DNA of 50,374 nt. Source: an uncultured Clostridia bacterium. Its GTDB lineage: Bacteria > Bacillota > Clostridia > Christensenellales > UBA1242. The notes under the pieces were generated by a model. That model had not been told where the DNA came from, did not search any database, and saw nothing but the letters and a program-made list of their open reading frames with translations. Position numbers and translations under genes: made by a program. Of this stretch, positions 8,524 through 17,800 are shown piece after piece (the stretch's first letter is position 1; every line of letters begins with the position of its first letter). The stretch lies in assembly GCA_944383355.1 (NCBI GenBank), contig CALWPF010000012.1, positions 1-50,374 on the forward strand. Direction: 5' to 3'.

Positions 8524-9906
8524 TTAAATATTATCGATGTCGGTTGTTTTTTCAACACTGGCTTTTGGTATTTTTTGTTTGGTGGTAGAAAGTTTTGCAT
8601 CAAAAGTTGACTTGATATCTTCTTTTTTGCCTATTTTATCTACAAATATGGTTTTTGTGAATATATCACTGGTTTGAGCTCTATCACGCCTTTGCTCTTT
8701 TGTAAGCGACAATAACATATTGTAGAGTGTATTAGCACGGTCTTCTGCAAACATTAGAATTTTTGCATAATCATCTTGCTGGGCTCGTATTGCATCTAGT
8801 TTGCGCATGACTACAATAGATTTTGATTTATTGAGTGCTGATATAATTTGTGGGTCATTTTTGACTGCTAATACTTTTACGTAAGGTAGGTAATCAATAT
8901 CATAAATGTGTTTAACAAATTCACTACGCAAATTAAGTAGAGTAGCTACACTAATACGCTGTATTCTGGCTAGCGAAAAGCGCCTACTGGTAACTATTTC
9001 CAAAAAGTTATCATAGTCTATACATTCTTTTGCGCATTGAGCTAACTTATTTTCTATCCCTTCCACTACATCATAATTTGCCTTGAGCTCATTTACATTT
9101 GTTGTGGCAAATTTGTACATTGCTAGTTTACCGTATAAATTCATATCTGGTATGCTGACTGTACTTAAATTTTCTGCTAATATTCTGTATGGGCCGCTCG
9201 GTATATACTTACGGATATTCCATATTCGTTTTGAGTTTTTTAATGCATTCCTGATAGTGGTGGCATTGGATATTTTGTATTCACCATCATCATCACTAAC
9301 GTAATCTTCTATTCTTTTGGTTGTGAGTGGTAATACGTGACGGTCTTTTTCTGCCAAGAGTGCTTTTACATATTCAACGCCCAGTATGTTATTGGGGTAG
9401 GTTAATAAGGTCTTAACAACTTTTGGGTTTGTGAATTTCACAAGATTTTCATCAATGCATTCCTCTATCGCTTTTGTTTTACTCATACCGAGAGAGTAGC
9501 CTGTTTCTAGGTTGCGCTTTATACGTTCCTTAAAAAAAGCAGGTTCTTTGTGTAATAGAGTAGCCAACTCCACTATACTATCAATATCACCACTCTCACT
9601 CCCAAAGCACAAATGTGTAACATTCTCAAAACTCAGAGCAATCTTTATGGCAGCTTTTGCAAACACTTCTGCATTTGTACTACAAAAATATGTAGGTAAT
9701 TGTACTACAGCATCTGCGCCTCCAGCAATTGCCATTTTTGCTCTTGTCCATTTATCTGCAATAGTTGGCTCTCCACGTTGACTATAGTTACCACCCATTA
9801 TACACAATATTGCATCACAGCCACTGACCTCACGGGCTTTTTCTATCAAATAGGCGTGACCATTGTGAAAAGGATTATATTCGCATATAATGGCACAAAA
9901 TTTCAT
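8524..9906 (-). CDS. tmcAL: tRNA(Met) cytidine acetate ligase
   Basis: 460 residues of the TmcAL (YlbM) family. It makes N4-acetylcytidine at the wobble position of elongator tRNA(Met) from acetate and ATP, a nucleotidyltransferase-type reaction. The signature EYNPFHNGH is at residues 9-17, with IMGGNYSQRGEP near 36-47 and ATTIRNALK further on. The family is usually about 390-420 residues; the extra C-terminal 45-50 residues are lysine- and threonine-rich and probably disordered. The start ATG has GAGGT upstream. Facing rpmF, it preserves the ylbM-ylbN-rpmF neighbourhood of Bacillus, except that the ylbN/yceD (DUF177) gene is absent and the orientation is divergent. Confidence 0.93.
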   Translation of the reverse strand: MKFCAIICEYNPFHNGHAYLIEKAREVSGCDAILCIMGGNYSQRGEPTIADKWTRAKMAIAGGADAVVQLPTYFCSTNAEVFAKAAIKIALSFENVTHLCFGSESGDIDSIVELATLLHKEPAFFKERIKRNLETGYSLGMSKTKAIEECIDENLVKFTNPKVVKTLLTYPNNILGVEYVKALLAEKDRHVLPLTTKRIEDYVSDDDGEYKISNATTIRNALKNSKRIWNIRKYIPSGPYRILAENLSTVSIPDMNLYGKLAMYKFATTNVNELKANYDVVEGIENKLAQCAKECIDYDNFLEIVTSRRFSLARIQRISVATLLNLRSEFVKHIYDIDYLPYVKVLAVKNDPQIISALNKSKSIVVMRKLDAIRAQQDDYAKILMFAEDRANTLYNMLLSLTKEQRRDRAQTSDIFTKTIFVDKIGKKEDIKSTFDAKLSTTKQKIPKASVEKTTDIDNI

Positions 9907-9932
9907 TATTTACCTCACAAGTATTATTGCTT

Positions 9933-9961
9933 ATTCTATCATGAAACAGCTTACAAGGCAA
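9933..9961 (-). promoter_or_regulatory. Promoter for tmcAL
   Basis: Read on the minus strand: TTGCCT (9961-9956), 17-bp spacer, TAGAAT (9938-9933). It lies 27 nt upstream of the tmcAL start codon. Confidence 0.6.
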
Positions 9962-9999
9962 ACAAAAAAATCAAATTGCCAAAAATTTTAATATTCTCA

Positions 10000-10028
10000 T
10001 TGACAATAGGAGTTTAATAAGATATAAT
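10000..10028 (+). promoter_or_regulatory. Consensus sigma-A promoter for rpmF
   Basis: TTGACA (10000-10005), 17-bp spacer, TATAAT (10023-10028). It matches the consensus completely and lies 40 nt before the rpmF start. Confidence 0.88.
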
Positions 10029-10068
10029 GTCAAGGTAAATTTGTTACACATTTATTTTGGAGGTTATT

Positions 10069-10263
10069 ATGGCAGTTCCTAAATCTAGGACCTCCAAGGC
10101 AAGGAAGCACTCACGTGCTGCTAATTGGAAAATTAGTACTCCAGCAATAGTAGAATGTCCACACTGCCACGAGCCAAAGTTGGCTCACAGAGCTTGTAAA
10201 AAGTGTGGTTATTATGATGGTAAAGTCGTTCTTGCTTTGGAGAAGGACAAAAAAGAGGCTTAA
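10069..10263 (+). CDS. rpmF: 50S ribosomal protein L32
   Basis: 64 residues, a structural protein of the large ribosomal subunit. It starts MAVPKSRTSKARKHSRAANW and has a zinc ribbon with CPHC and CKKC pairs (near residues 27-30 and 40-43), so it is the zinc-binding C+ form of L32. A TTG further upstream is in frame, but GGAGG at 10059-10063 sits 5 nt before the ATG at 10069 and fixes the start there. It is a single-gene unit with its own consensus promoter and terminator. In many Firmicutes rpmF is followed by plsX; here about 3.4 kb of lineage-specific genes separate them. Confidence 0.96.
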   Translation: MAVPKSRTSKARKHSRAANWKISTPAIVECPHCHEPKLAHRACKKCGYYDGKVVLALEKDKKEA

Positions 10264-10277
10264 TTTTGAGTCGTTTG

Positions 10278-10302
10278 AGTAGGTTTTTGACCTACTTTTT
10301 TG
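10278..10302 (+). terminator. Terminator after rpmF
   Basis: Stem AGTAGGT / ACCTACT with loop TTTTG, followed by a run of T. Confidence 0.88.
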
Positions 10303-10399
10303 TTTGTTTTTATAATATATTTTGATTTTTATTTTTTATTTGATTATGTTTATATTTTGCCATCTCATATTACTCAACTTATTTGAGCGGGTGTTAATA

Positions 10400-10427
10400 T
10401 TGACTTTTTTTTATTTTGTGGTATACT
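10400..10427 (+). promoter_or_regulatory. Promoter for the paralogous membrane-protein pair
   Basis: TTGACT (10400-10405), 16-bp spacer, TATACT (10422-10427), about 27 nt before the first start codon. Confidence 0.75.
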
Positions 10428-10453
10428 TTCCCAAACCGTTTTAGGAGAATATT

Positions 10454-11161
10454 ATGTCGTTATCAGTGTTTGATAGTTGGAGAATGTATAAACAAGAAAA
10501 GGCTCGTTTGGATGCTCAGTATGCTCAGGACGAGCTCAAGTTAATTGCTAATAATATCCTGTATGATTTGTATAAAGAGGTGAGGCGATCGCAATATGGT
10601 GAGGACAAAGGACATTTGAGCAACGCTGAGAAAATTTACCTTGACAAAATAGTTGGCTTTAGTATTATTGAGGCGGAAAGAGATATTATCGCTGCGTTAA
10701 ATGGAGCCGTAGTCGAACTTGCTAAGCAAAAAAAGTTAGTCGTTTCATTCTTAGGGGCTGGGGCAAGTTTGTTGGCAGTTAATATCATAGGAAGCTCTGT
10801 GGGGGCACTAAACCCTACAATTTCTGCGGTATCTAGCATTGCTTCAGGTGGGATAATATTATCAGCTTTTGTGTTACACCATTTCAGGAATAAAACTATT
10901 GGTGAACTTAACAAAACTGTGGATATTGCTAACGAAGTTGCGGATTACATAGATGTAGAGCGTGTGAACAAAATCAGGGAATACACCCAAAGTGTGACAG
11001 GTGGAGACAGTATAATATTTGATGAAATGGAGCCATTTTTAGTTACTGGTACGATTGAAACATTGGAGGAAAGGTATAAACAAGAATACCCAGACAAATT
11101 TGTTAATAAGGCAACTAGTCCTGATTGTGATAATAGTAATTTTATTAGTTACTATACTTAG
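10454..11161 (+). CDS. Membrane protein of unknown function, first of a tandem paralogous pair
   Basis: 235 residues, ATG with AGGAG. The N-terminal helical part carries charged, coiled-coil-like sequence (KQEKARLDAQYAQDELKLI). Two hydrophobic segments follow (VVSFLGAGASLLAVNIIGSS near 96-115 and ISAVSSIASGGIILSAFVLH near 124-143), then a second soluble helical region. It shares a ground plan with the next gene: a Y.VYR.S.G..G.L....YLDK..G-like stretch, a membrane hairpin, and a C-terminal ETLEERYKQE motif matched by DNMEERYKTE in the neighbour. This indicates an old tandem duplication. I do not recognise the family. Confidence 0.75.
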   Translation: MSLSVFDSWRMYKQEKARLDAQYAQDELKLIANNILYDLYKEVRRSQYGEDKGHLSNAEKIYLDKIVGFSIIEAERDIIAALNGAVVELAKQKKLVVSFLGAGASLLAVNIIGSSVGALNPTISAVSSIASGGIILSAFVLHHFRNKTIGELNKTVDIANEVADYIDVERVNKIREYTQSVTGGDSIIFDEMEPFLVTGTIETLEERYKQEYPDKFVNKATSPDCDNSNFISYYT

Positions 11162-11194
11162 TTTTACGAAATATTGTATCTTGGAGGTCGTGTA

Positions 11195-11890
11195 GTGGTA
11201 GGCATAGATGTTTTAAAAGATTGGAAGGCAAAGCGAACGGAGCGAAAGAGGGCAGAATATGAAAAGAAACAGTCTGTGATTCAAAAAGATGTTTTTGAGG
11301 CAGTATACACGGTATATCAAACTACGAGAGTATCTGTTTTTGGTACAGAAAAAGGTGAGTTAACTCAAGTAGATCGATATATGCTGGATAAAATGTTTGG
11401 TTTAGCAATATTTACGGTTAGTATGAATATTGGTGAAAAACTGAGCGTGATTGATAAAGAATTGACGAAGAGGACTAAGTTAGCTGCTGTATTAACTATT
11501 GGTTCTGGTGCAGTTTTGGGTGCATCTTTGGCAACTTTTATAGCGAATTCAGACAACACACTTGCTGCAATCTTGAGTGGGATTTCTGCCACGACTTTTG
11601 TGATTGGCAATTGTTGGGCAAAAAAGCTTTCGTTGTCTGGTACAGCGCTCAATGACAGTGTTGCTTTTGTTGGAGAAATGTTTAACTATCTAGAGCAAAA
11701 ACAAATATCAACGATTGAGCAATTTATAATGAATCCTGATGATATGAGTGATAGTATGCCACAATTTATTGCAGATGGAATCTTGGACAATATGGAGGAA
11801 CGTTACAAGACGGAGAACCAACAGTTATTTAACGGGAAAAATGTTAATAATACGTATGCAGATGATAAATATTCATTTATTTATGCTTAA
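11195..11890 (+). CDS. Membrane protein of unknown function, second of a tandem paralogous pair
   Basis: 231 residues. An upstream in-frame TTG at 11174 is possible, but GGAGG at 11183-11187 sits 7 nt before the GTG at 11195, which I take as the start. The basic N-terminus (KAKRTERKRAEYEKKQ) is followed by a helical segment with YMLDKMFGLAIFTV, two hydrophobic segments near 95-140 (LAAVLTIGSGAVLGASLATF, LAAILSGISATTFVIGNCW), and a C-terminal helical part with GILDNMEERYKTE. The order of elements matches the preceding gene, from which it is separated by 33 nt. Both probably form a two-gene operon ended by the terminator at 11898. The function is unknown; the two could form a heteromeric membrane complex. 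Confidence 0.75.
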   Translation: MVGIDVLKDWKAKRTERKRAEYEKKQSVIQKDVFEAVYTVYQTTRVSVFGTEKGELTQVDRYMLDKMFGLAIFTVSMNIGEKLSVIDKELTKRTKLAAVLTIGSGAVLGASLATFIANSDNTLAAILSGISATTFVIGNCWAKKLSLSGTALNDSVAFVGEMFNYLEQKQISTIEQFIMNPDDMSDSMPQFIADGILDNMEERYKTENQQLFNGKNVNNTYADDKYSFIYA

Positions 11891-11897
11891 CAATTTG

Positions 11898-11925
11898 GAG
11901 ATTTGATATGTACAAATCTCTTTTT
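11898..11925 (+). terminator. Terminator after the membrane-protein pair
   Basis: Stem GAGATTTG / CAAATCTC, 7-nt loop, then TTTTT. Confidence 0.88.
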
Positions 11926-11937
11926 ATTTATATAATC

Positions 11938-11966
11938 TTGATATATAGTGTGCGTTATGATATAAT
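11938..11966 (+). promoter_or_regulatory. Strong promoter for the mTERF-like operon
   Basis: TTGATA (11938-11943), 17-bp spacer, TATAAT (11961-11966) with TGA directly before it as an extended -10. It lies 29 nt upstream of the first gene's start. Confidence 0.82.
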
Positions 11967-11995
11967 GGCAAAAATACATTGGAGGTTGGGTTATC

Positions 11996-12487
11996 ATGTT
12001 TACATACAAAATTTTGACAAGTCGTGAGCAGAATAAGGAAACAGAAATTACTACAGCATCTACTATAGAGCCAAGTATATTAGCCACAATGATACCTAGG
12101 GCAAGGCTTGATACTTTTGAGAGCGATAGTATTGGGCTGGCTCTATATCTCACTATGGATGGAGAGATTGTCTTGGATACCAATACAGCTCTGGTAACAA
12201 AAGGCGCTAGCGATATGCGCAAATATGCTTTGTTGCATCCTAATTGGCATAGGGTTATATTTGTTACAGGAGACCCTGCTTTGTTTACTCTGGATATATT
12301 GAAACAATTGCGTTCCTATATAGATGTACGTGTTCTCAAGATTCCACTCAAGAGATTTCAGCGACTTGTGCTCAAGAATGATAGACAAATTGTTATATAT
12401 GCTAACATAATCAAGCAATTATTGATGGTGATGGGCATTCAATTACACAAAGATTTAACAACTGGTAAAGGTGGTTCTACAAAGTGA
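11996..12487 (+). CDS. Unknown 163-residue protein coupled to the mTERF-like gene
   Basis: ATG with TTGGAGG about 10 nt upstream. It is a soluble alpha/beta protein. The middle (GEIVLDTNTALV at 57-68 and RVIFVTGDPALFTLDIL at 86-102, then IDVRVLKIP) has the look of a compact nucleotide- or metal-binding fold. The LDTN...TGD pairing is reminiscent of PIN-domain nucleases, but the spacing is too short for a standard PIN domain, so I treat this as a weak resemblance. The C-terminal 45 residues are basic. Its stop overlaps the next gene's GTG by 4 nt, which implies translational coupling and a shared task with the mTERF-like protein. Confidence 0.72.
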   Translation: MFTYKILTSREQNKETEITTASTIEPSILATMIPRARLDTFESDSIGLALYLTMDGEIVLDTNTALVTKGASDMRKYALLHPNWHRVIFVTGDPALFTLDILKQLRSYIDVRVLKIPLKRFQRLVLKNDRQIVIYANIIKQLLMVMGIQLHKDLTTGKGGSTK

Positions 12488-13527
12488 TTAATGAGCAAGA
12501 ATTGATGCAGGTTTTGCCTATATCCAGCAATTTGGCGCATAAAATCTTAAATAGTACTAATGTTAAATTGGTTCCGCCAGAATTACTTGTTAGCCGTTGG
12601 TCCTTTTACAAGGATATTTTTGGTCTAGATGATGCACAAATGGCAAAAGTACTAGAGCGTTCTATGGCTTTGCTCACTTATGATTGTGAGACGGATAGCC
12701 CAACTAGTGTGCGTTCTAAGATTGATTTTTTTGAAAAGGTATTAGGTTTTACACATCAAGATTTTACTGAGATGTTTGTATCATTTCCTGCCATACTAAG
12801 TTATAGTACTGTCAATCAAGATGCATTAATTGGTAAAATAAATTATTTCAAAAATACATTTGGGTATACTAATGCTGAGTTAAGAAAGTTATTGCACAAT
12901 AGACCTTATATACTTGGTTATGATTGTACGTCCAAGAGTCCTACAAGCATACCTGCCAAGATTACTAAATATGCTGAATTGTTGAATGTCGATGAGAGTG
13001 TAGTAAAAGATTTGATAAAACGTGTGCCAACACTGCTAGATTATGATTGTTTTAGTAATAGCAACACATCTGTCTCTACCAAAATAACGTATCTACAGCA
13101 AATGGGATTTGATAGCTCATTTATTGTGGAGGATCCAAGCATATTAGGTGCAAATATGAAAAAAATAAAGTTTAGGTATATGTTGCTTTCTACCATATTG
13201 TTTGATAATCAGTTTACGCACTCAAAGTGGTTTGCCTATGATGAATCAAAGATTTATGCAAGATATAAATATTGTTTAAATAATTGTATCCCATATACTT
13301 TTAGCACGCTGGTAAAGGGGTCTAATGATATTTTGAATCCTATAGATGATTTGGTAAAAAAATATCCTATCACGCCAGATGTAGTAGTTGAGATAGAGGC
13401 AAAGTACCATGCATTGACAAATAAAAAATTAGATAACTCACTCAATAAGAATGCTCATTCAATCAAAAATAATTTTATGGCTTTAGACTTGTCCAATGAT
13501 GAGCGTTCTGCCGTGGTCAAATCTTAA
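12484..13527 (+). CDS. Protein with mTERF-like helical repeats
   Basis: 347 residues, GTG start with AAAGGTGG 9 nt upstream and a 4-nt overlap with the previous gene. Five repeats of about 36-41 residues run from residue 36 to about 240. Each has a helix ending in a P..(I/L)L core (PAIL 102-105, PYIL 141-144, PTLL 182-185, PSIL 218-221; the first repeat has MALL at 61-64), then a linker such as YDCTSKSPTS, then a K(I).(Y/F)....(L/F)G(F/Y) helix. This is the signature of mTERF repeats, a right-handed superhelix that binds nucleic acid and is known mainly from mitochondria and chloroplasts. The C-terminal part (KIYARYKYCLNNCIPY and beyond) is also mTERF-like and basic. The role is inferred: DNA or RNA binding, perhaps in transcription or ribosome assembly. 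Confidence 0.78.
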   Translation: MINEQELMQVLPISSNLAHKILNSTNVKLVPPELLVSRWSFYKDIFGLDDAQMAKVLERSMALLTYDCETDSPTSVRSKIDFFEKVLGFTHQDFTEMFVSFPAILSYSTVNQDALIGKINYFKNTFGYTNAELRKLLHNRPYILGYDCTSKSPTSIPAKITKYAELLNVDESVVKDLIKRVPTLLDYDCFSNSNTSVSTKITYLQQMGFDSSFIVEDPSILGANMKKIKFRYMLLSTILFDNQFTHSKWFAYDESKIYARYKYCLNNCIPYTFSTLVKGSNDILNPIDDLVKKYPITPDVVVEIEAKYHALTNKKLDNSLNKNAHSIKNNFMALDLSNDERSAVVKS

Positions 13528-13550
13528 GATATTAAATGCTAAAATCCAAG

Positions 13551-13571
13551 AGAGTAGTAGTACTCTTTTTT
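13551..13571 (+). terminator. Terminator after the mTERF-like operon
   Basis: Stem AGAGTA / TACTCT with loop GTAG, followed by a T run. Confidence 0.82.
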
Positions 13572-13672
13572 GTTTTACAAAATTCAAATTCTATAGGGCG
13601 TCATAGTAAAAATTTTACAATATTTAATTAAACAAAAAATATATGCAAAACCTACAATTTTGCCTTATTTAT

Positions 13673-13701
13673 TTGCTAAAAGCCTTGTTTTATAGTATAA
13701 T
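13673..13701 (+). promoter_or_regulatory. Promoter for plsX
   Basis: TTGCTA (13673-13678), 17-bp spacer, TATAAT (13696-13701). Confidence 0.68.
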
Positions 13702-13733
13702 AGCGATAGGAGAAGGTGTACAAAGGAGTATAT

Positions 13734-14813
13734 ATGAATATCCTAGTTGACGGTTTCGGCGGGGACAAGGCACCACTAGAGGTTGTTAATGGTGTGTTGC
13801 TCGCCTTGTATAAATACAAAGACTTACAGATTACATTAGTTGGCAAAGAGGCTGAGTTAAATGATATTCTGTCTACAAAAAAATATGATAAATCACGACT
13901 TACTGTAGTAAATGCTACTGAGGTAATAGATTGTAATGAGACACCTATTGATGCCATACGCACCAAGCGTGATAGTTCGTTAGTTGTTGGGCTAAATTTG
14001 CTAAAATCTGGTAATTATGATGGTATGGTGTCTGCTGGTAGTACGGGCGCCGTGCTCGGTGGAGCAGTGCTAAAATTGGGTAGATTACCAAATGTTACTA
14101 GACCTGCATTGGCACCTATTTTGCCTACGATTACAGGTGGTAAAGTGCTTTTGATAGACTGTGGCGCCAATATGGATTCTAGACCTATCAACCTATGCCA
14201 TTATGCTGTACTTGGTAGTGAGTTTATGCGTACAATGGAGGGGATTACAGAGCCTAGAGTCGCTTTGCTAAGTGTCGGGGTGGAAGATGCCAAGGGTAAT
14301 CAACTTACTCTAGAGGCGTTCCCGATGTTGCAAAAGTTACCTATCAATTTTGTAGGTAATATGGAGGCTAGAGATGCTCTCAGTGGAGATTATGATGTAA
14401 TAGTCACTGATGGTTTTGCTGGCAATGTGTTGCTAAAGAGTACTGAGGGCGCAATGAAGCAAATTATGAAAGTATTAAAACAAGCAATGTTTACTAACTT
14501 AAAGAGTAAGATTGGTGCGTTGTTGCTCAAAAAGTCTCTCAAGACTACACTCAAGCGATATGACTATGAGGCTTATGGTGGCTCACCTTTATTGGGTACA
14601 AAGCAATTAATAGTCAAATCACATGGTTCTTCCAATGCTAGTCAAATACTGTCGAGTATTGAGCAAATCAAATCTTTTAGTGAGAACGGACTCTTGCAAA
14701 AGTTAAAAGATGCTATGACGGCATTTGGTGAGCTACAGTTAGAGCAAGCTACTGATGCTAGTGCTACAACTACTACTGATGACAATGCGGAGCAACAGCA
14801 GGATATAAAGTAG
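13734..14813 (+). CDS. plsX: Phosphate acyltransferase PlsX
   Basis: 359 residues. It transfers an acyl group from acyl-ACP to phosphate, giving acyl-phosphate for PlsY in phospholipid synthesis; a peripheral membrane enzyme. Family marks are an N-terminal VDGFGGDKAP (usually DAMGGD.AP), DAIRTKRDSS, SAGSTGAVL, LLIDCGANMDSRP, LSVGVEDAKGN, VTDGFAGNV and YGGSPLLG. The C-terminal tail after residue 335 is rich in A, T, D and Q, and longer than usual. A GTG at 13716 is in frame, but AAAGGAG lies 5 nt before the ATG at 13734. The usual downstream fabD, fabG, acpP and rnc are missing; smc follows after 60 nt, so the two are probably co-transcribed. Confidence 0.95.
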   Translation: MNILVDGFGGDKAPLEVVNGVLLALYKYKDLQITLVGKEAELNDILSTKKYDKSRLTVVNATEVIDCNETPIDAIRTKRDSSLVVGLNLLKSGNYDGMVSAGSTGAVLGGAVLKLGRLPNVTRPALAPILPTITGGKVLLIDCGANMDSRPINLCHYAVLGSEFMRTMEGITEPRVALLSVGVEDAKGNQLTLEAFPMLQKLPINFVGNMEARDALSGDYDVIVTDGFAGNVLLKSTEGAMKQIMKVLKQAMFTNLKSKIGALLLKKSLKTTLKRYDYEAYGGSPLLGTKQLIVKSHGSSNASQILSSIEQIKSFSENGLLQKLKDAMTAFGELQLEQATDASATTTTDDNAEQQQDIK

Positions 14814-14873
14814 TGATATTTGTGCGGTCATTAGTTTTTAAATTTACCCAAAAAATTTGTGAGGTGCAGTTAG

Positions 14874-17800
14874 GTGAGTTTCAAGAGAATTGAGATAACA
14901 GGCTTCAAGTCATTTGCAGATAGTCTTAATATCGAATTTGACTCTGGTATTACCGCCATTGTTGGTCCTAATGGATGTGGCAAGAGTAATATAGCAGATG
15001 CCATACGCTGGGTTTTGGGAGAGCAGAGTTCAAAGTTGTTGCGTGGTAACAGTATGCAAGATGTTATCTTTAAGGGAGCAGAGGGGCGCAAAGGGCTATC
15101 TTATTGTGAGGTGGCTCTTGTATTTGATAACACAGATCGTATGTTTAATCTTGATTATGATGAGGTCGTTATCAGTCGTAAACTTTTTCGCTCTGGAGAT
15201 AGAGAGTATGCCCTCAATCGTACGCCATGTCTGTTAAAGGATATCACAAACATTTTGCATGACTGCGGTATAGGTCGTGATGGTTACTCCATCATAGGAC
15301 AGGGTAAGGTGGAGCAAATAGTATCTAGTAAACCAGAGGATAGACGAGAGATATTTGAGGAGGCTGCTGGTATTGCCAAGTTTAAAGAGCGCAAAATTGA
15401 GGCAGAGAGGAAACTGGAACGTACTAGAGATAATATCACTAGGCTACAGGATATCTATGGTGAGGTAGAGCGCCAACTGGCGCCTATGAAAAAACAAGCA
15501 GAGACCGCAAAAACTTTTTTGGGTTTGCGTGATGAGTTAAAGATATATGAGGTAAATAATTACATTTATACCTATGAGAACGCAGAGCAAAACAAACGGC
15601 AAATCAGTGAATTGATACAGGGTTTGCAAGAGCAAGCAGATCTCAAAAGCAAACAAGTAGCAGATGCTGTTGATAGGAATAACAAAACATTAGAGGGCAT
15701 CAAGGGTATAGACGAGCAAATCCAGACCCTTCGTGATGAGATATTACAGCTGACTGTTAATTTGGAAAAGCAAGCGGGTGATTATAGATTGGCTCAGGCC
15801 AAAATGGATTATTTGCGTGAGCAGAGCGAAAAATTACAAGCCGAATTAGAGAGCGACAGAGCCGACTTTGAGAGAATAAATATTGAGTTGGGTGACAAGC
15901 AAAGTCAAAAATCTATACATAGCGAGCAATTGGGCACTCTTCGAGTCCAAGCAGAGGAAATACAAAAAGTTTACTTGGAGATTTTGGAGCAATTAAACGC
16001 TAGCGAAGATTTAATGAGTGGCTCGCAAAAGGATTTGTCAGATACAATTAGTAAATTAACTGATATCAAATCAAGGATAACAGGTTTGCAAACTGAGATA
16101 AATGCTTTGCACGAAAAATCTCTGGAACTAGACAGCCGTGAGCAGATTTTGAGCAAAAAAATTGAGAGCACGGCACAGATTGAGGTGGCGGCTCAGAGAG
16201 CTAGAGATGAGGCGGATAGTAAACGCAAAAATATCAATGACAATATATCAGCGTTGCGTGAGAATATTCGTACTGTAGAGATAGATGCCAAACAACTTCA
16301 GCAAGATTTATCTAGTAGTATGGACAAGTTATCTCAACTCAAGATGAGACAAAAAATGCTTACTGAGATGCAGACTGAGTATGAGGGTTACAACGGTACT
16401 GTGCGAAAATTGTTGGTAGATGCCAGCAAAAATGCTGAGTTGCGTAGACAAGTTGTCGGAGTGGTAGGAGAGTTAATTACTGTTCCAAAGCAATTTGAGA
16501 CAGCTATTGAGATGGCTTTGGGTGCTGGAGTGCAAAATATTGTCACGCAAAATGAACAAGATGCAAAAAAATTGGTAGCTTATCTCAAGGCACATAATTA
16601 TGGTCGTGCTACGTTTTTGCCAATAAATGCTATCAAGCCACGATTCATCAATGATACACTCAAAAAATTGTTAAATACACCAGGTTGCTATGGTATAGCA
16701 AATGAGTTGATTCAGTATGACTCTAGTTTGGAGCCTATTTTCCGCGGATTGCTAGGTAGTACAGTAATAGTAGATAATATGGATACAGCCGTAAAGCTTG
16801 CTAATGATTCAAGGTTTGGTTTCAAGATTGTTACCCTTGACGGTGATGTTATAAACCCAGCTGGTAGTATTACTGGTGGTAGTAAAAAGATGGAGATAAA
16901 CAACCTTTTGTCTCGTGAGAGGGAGATAGAAGAGGTTGGTGTCGCTCTAAAAAATATTGAGCAAAAAGTTTCTGATTTACGCTCCAATATAGAGAATCAT
17001 ACAGACATGGAGGCAAGATTAACCAGTGAGTTAGAGCAATGTATCTCTCAATTACATAACTGTGAGATTGATTTGACTCAAAAAGATGATCAGTATATAC
17101 ATGCAAAGCAACTCAACCAAGAGGCAAAAGATGAGTTAAATACCATACATGATGACAAGGCTAGAGTGAGTACAAAGTTAGAGTTACTGCAAAAAGAATT
17201 AGACAAGGCAATAGAGCAAGACAAGCATAGTGACCTGCCTACATCTACTATGGGGGCGGAGGACAATAATTATGATGCCCTTCGTTTTCAGCGAGATGAG
17301 CTGGGTGAGCAGTTGACTACTATTCGTGTAAAGATAGCTACTTTAGAGAGTGAGATGGGCGCTATTGATGCTGATATCGAGAGACTGTTATCTGAGCAAG
17401 CTAGGTTGAATGATAACATTGATGAGACATCATCTATGCTGGTAAAAAACACTCGTACTATGGAGACCGCCATGAGCCTCAGTAATGCATCTAGTGAGAG
17501 TGATGCACAGAGTCAAGATAGGGCAAAGTTGGAGGCTGTCAAGGAGCAGGTTGCAGAGTTAAATCGTATCAAAGATGAGTTGCATGCTTCATTAAACAAA
17601 ATTGAGCAAGAGAGGACTCAGTACAGTACAGAGTTATCAAAGGTTCAAGAAAAGTTATTCCAGCAAGAGGCAAAACTTGGTCAGATTGATACTAATGTAG
17701 AAAATTTGCAACAGCGTATCTTGGAGGATTATGAATTAACTTATCTTACCGCTCTGGATATGAAAGTTGAGGAGTATGACCCAGTGGCTGGTGTACAGCG

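Noticed and set aside
9700-10017. 105-codon frame on the plus strand opposite tmcAL
   Set aside because: It is a shadow of the tmcAL start region, which is a clear family member on the minus strand; it has no ribosome site.
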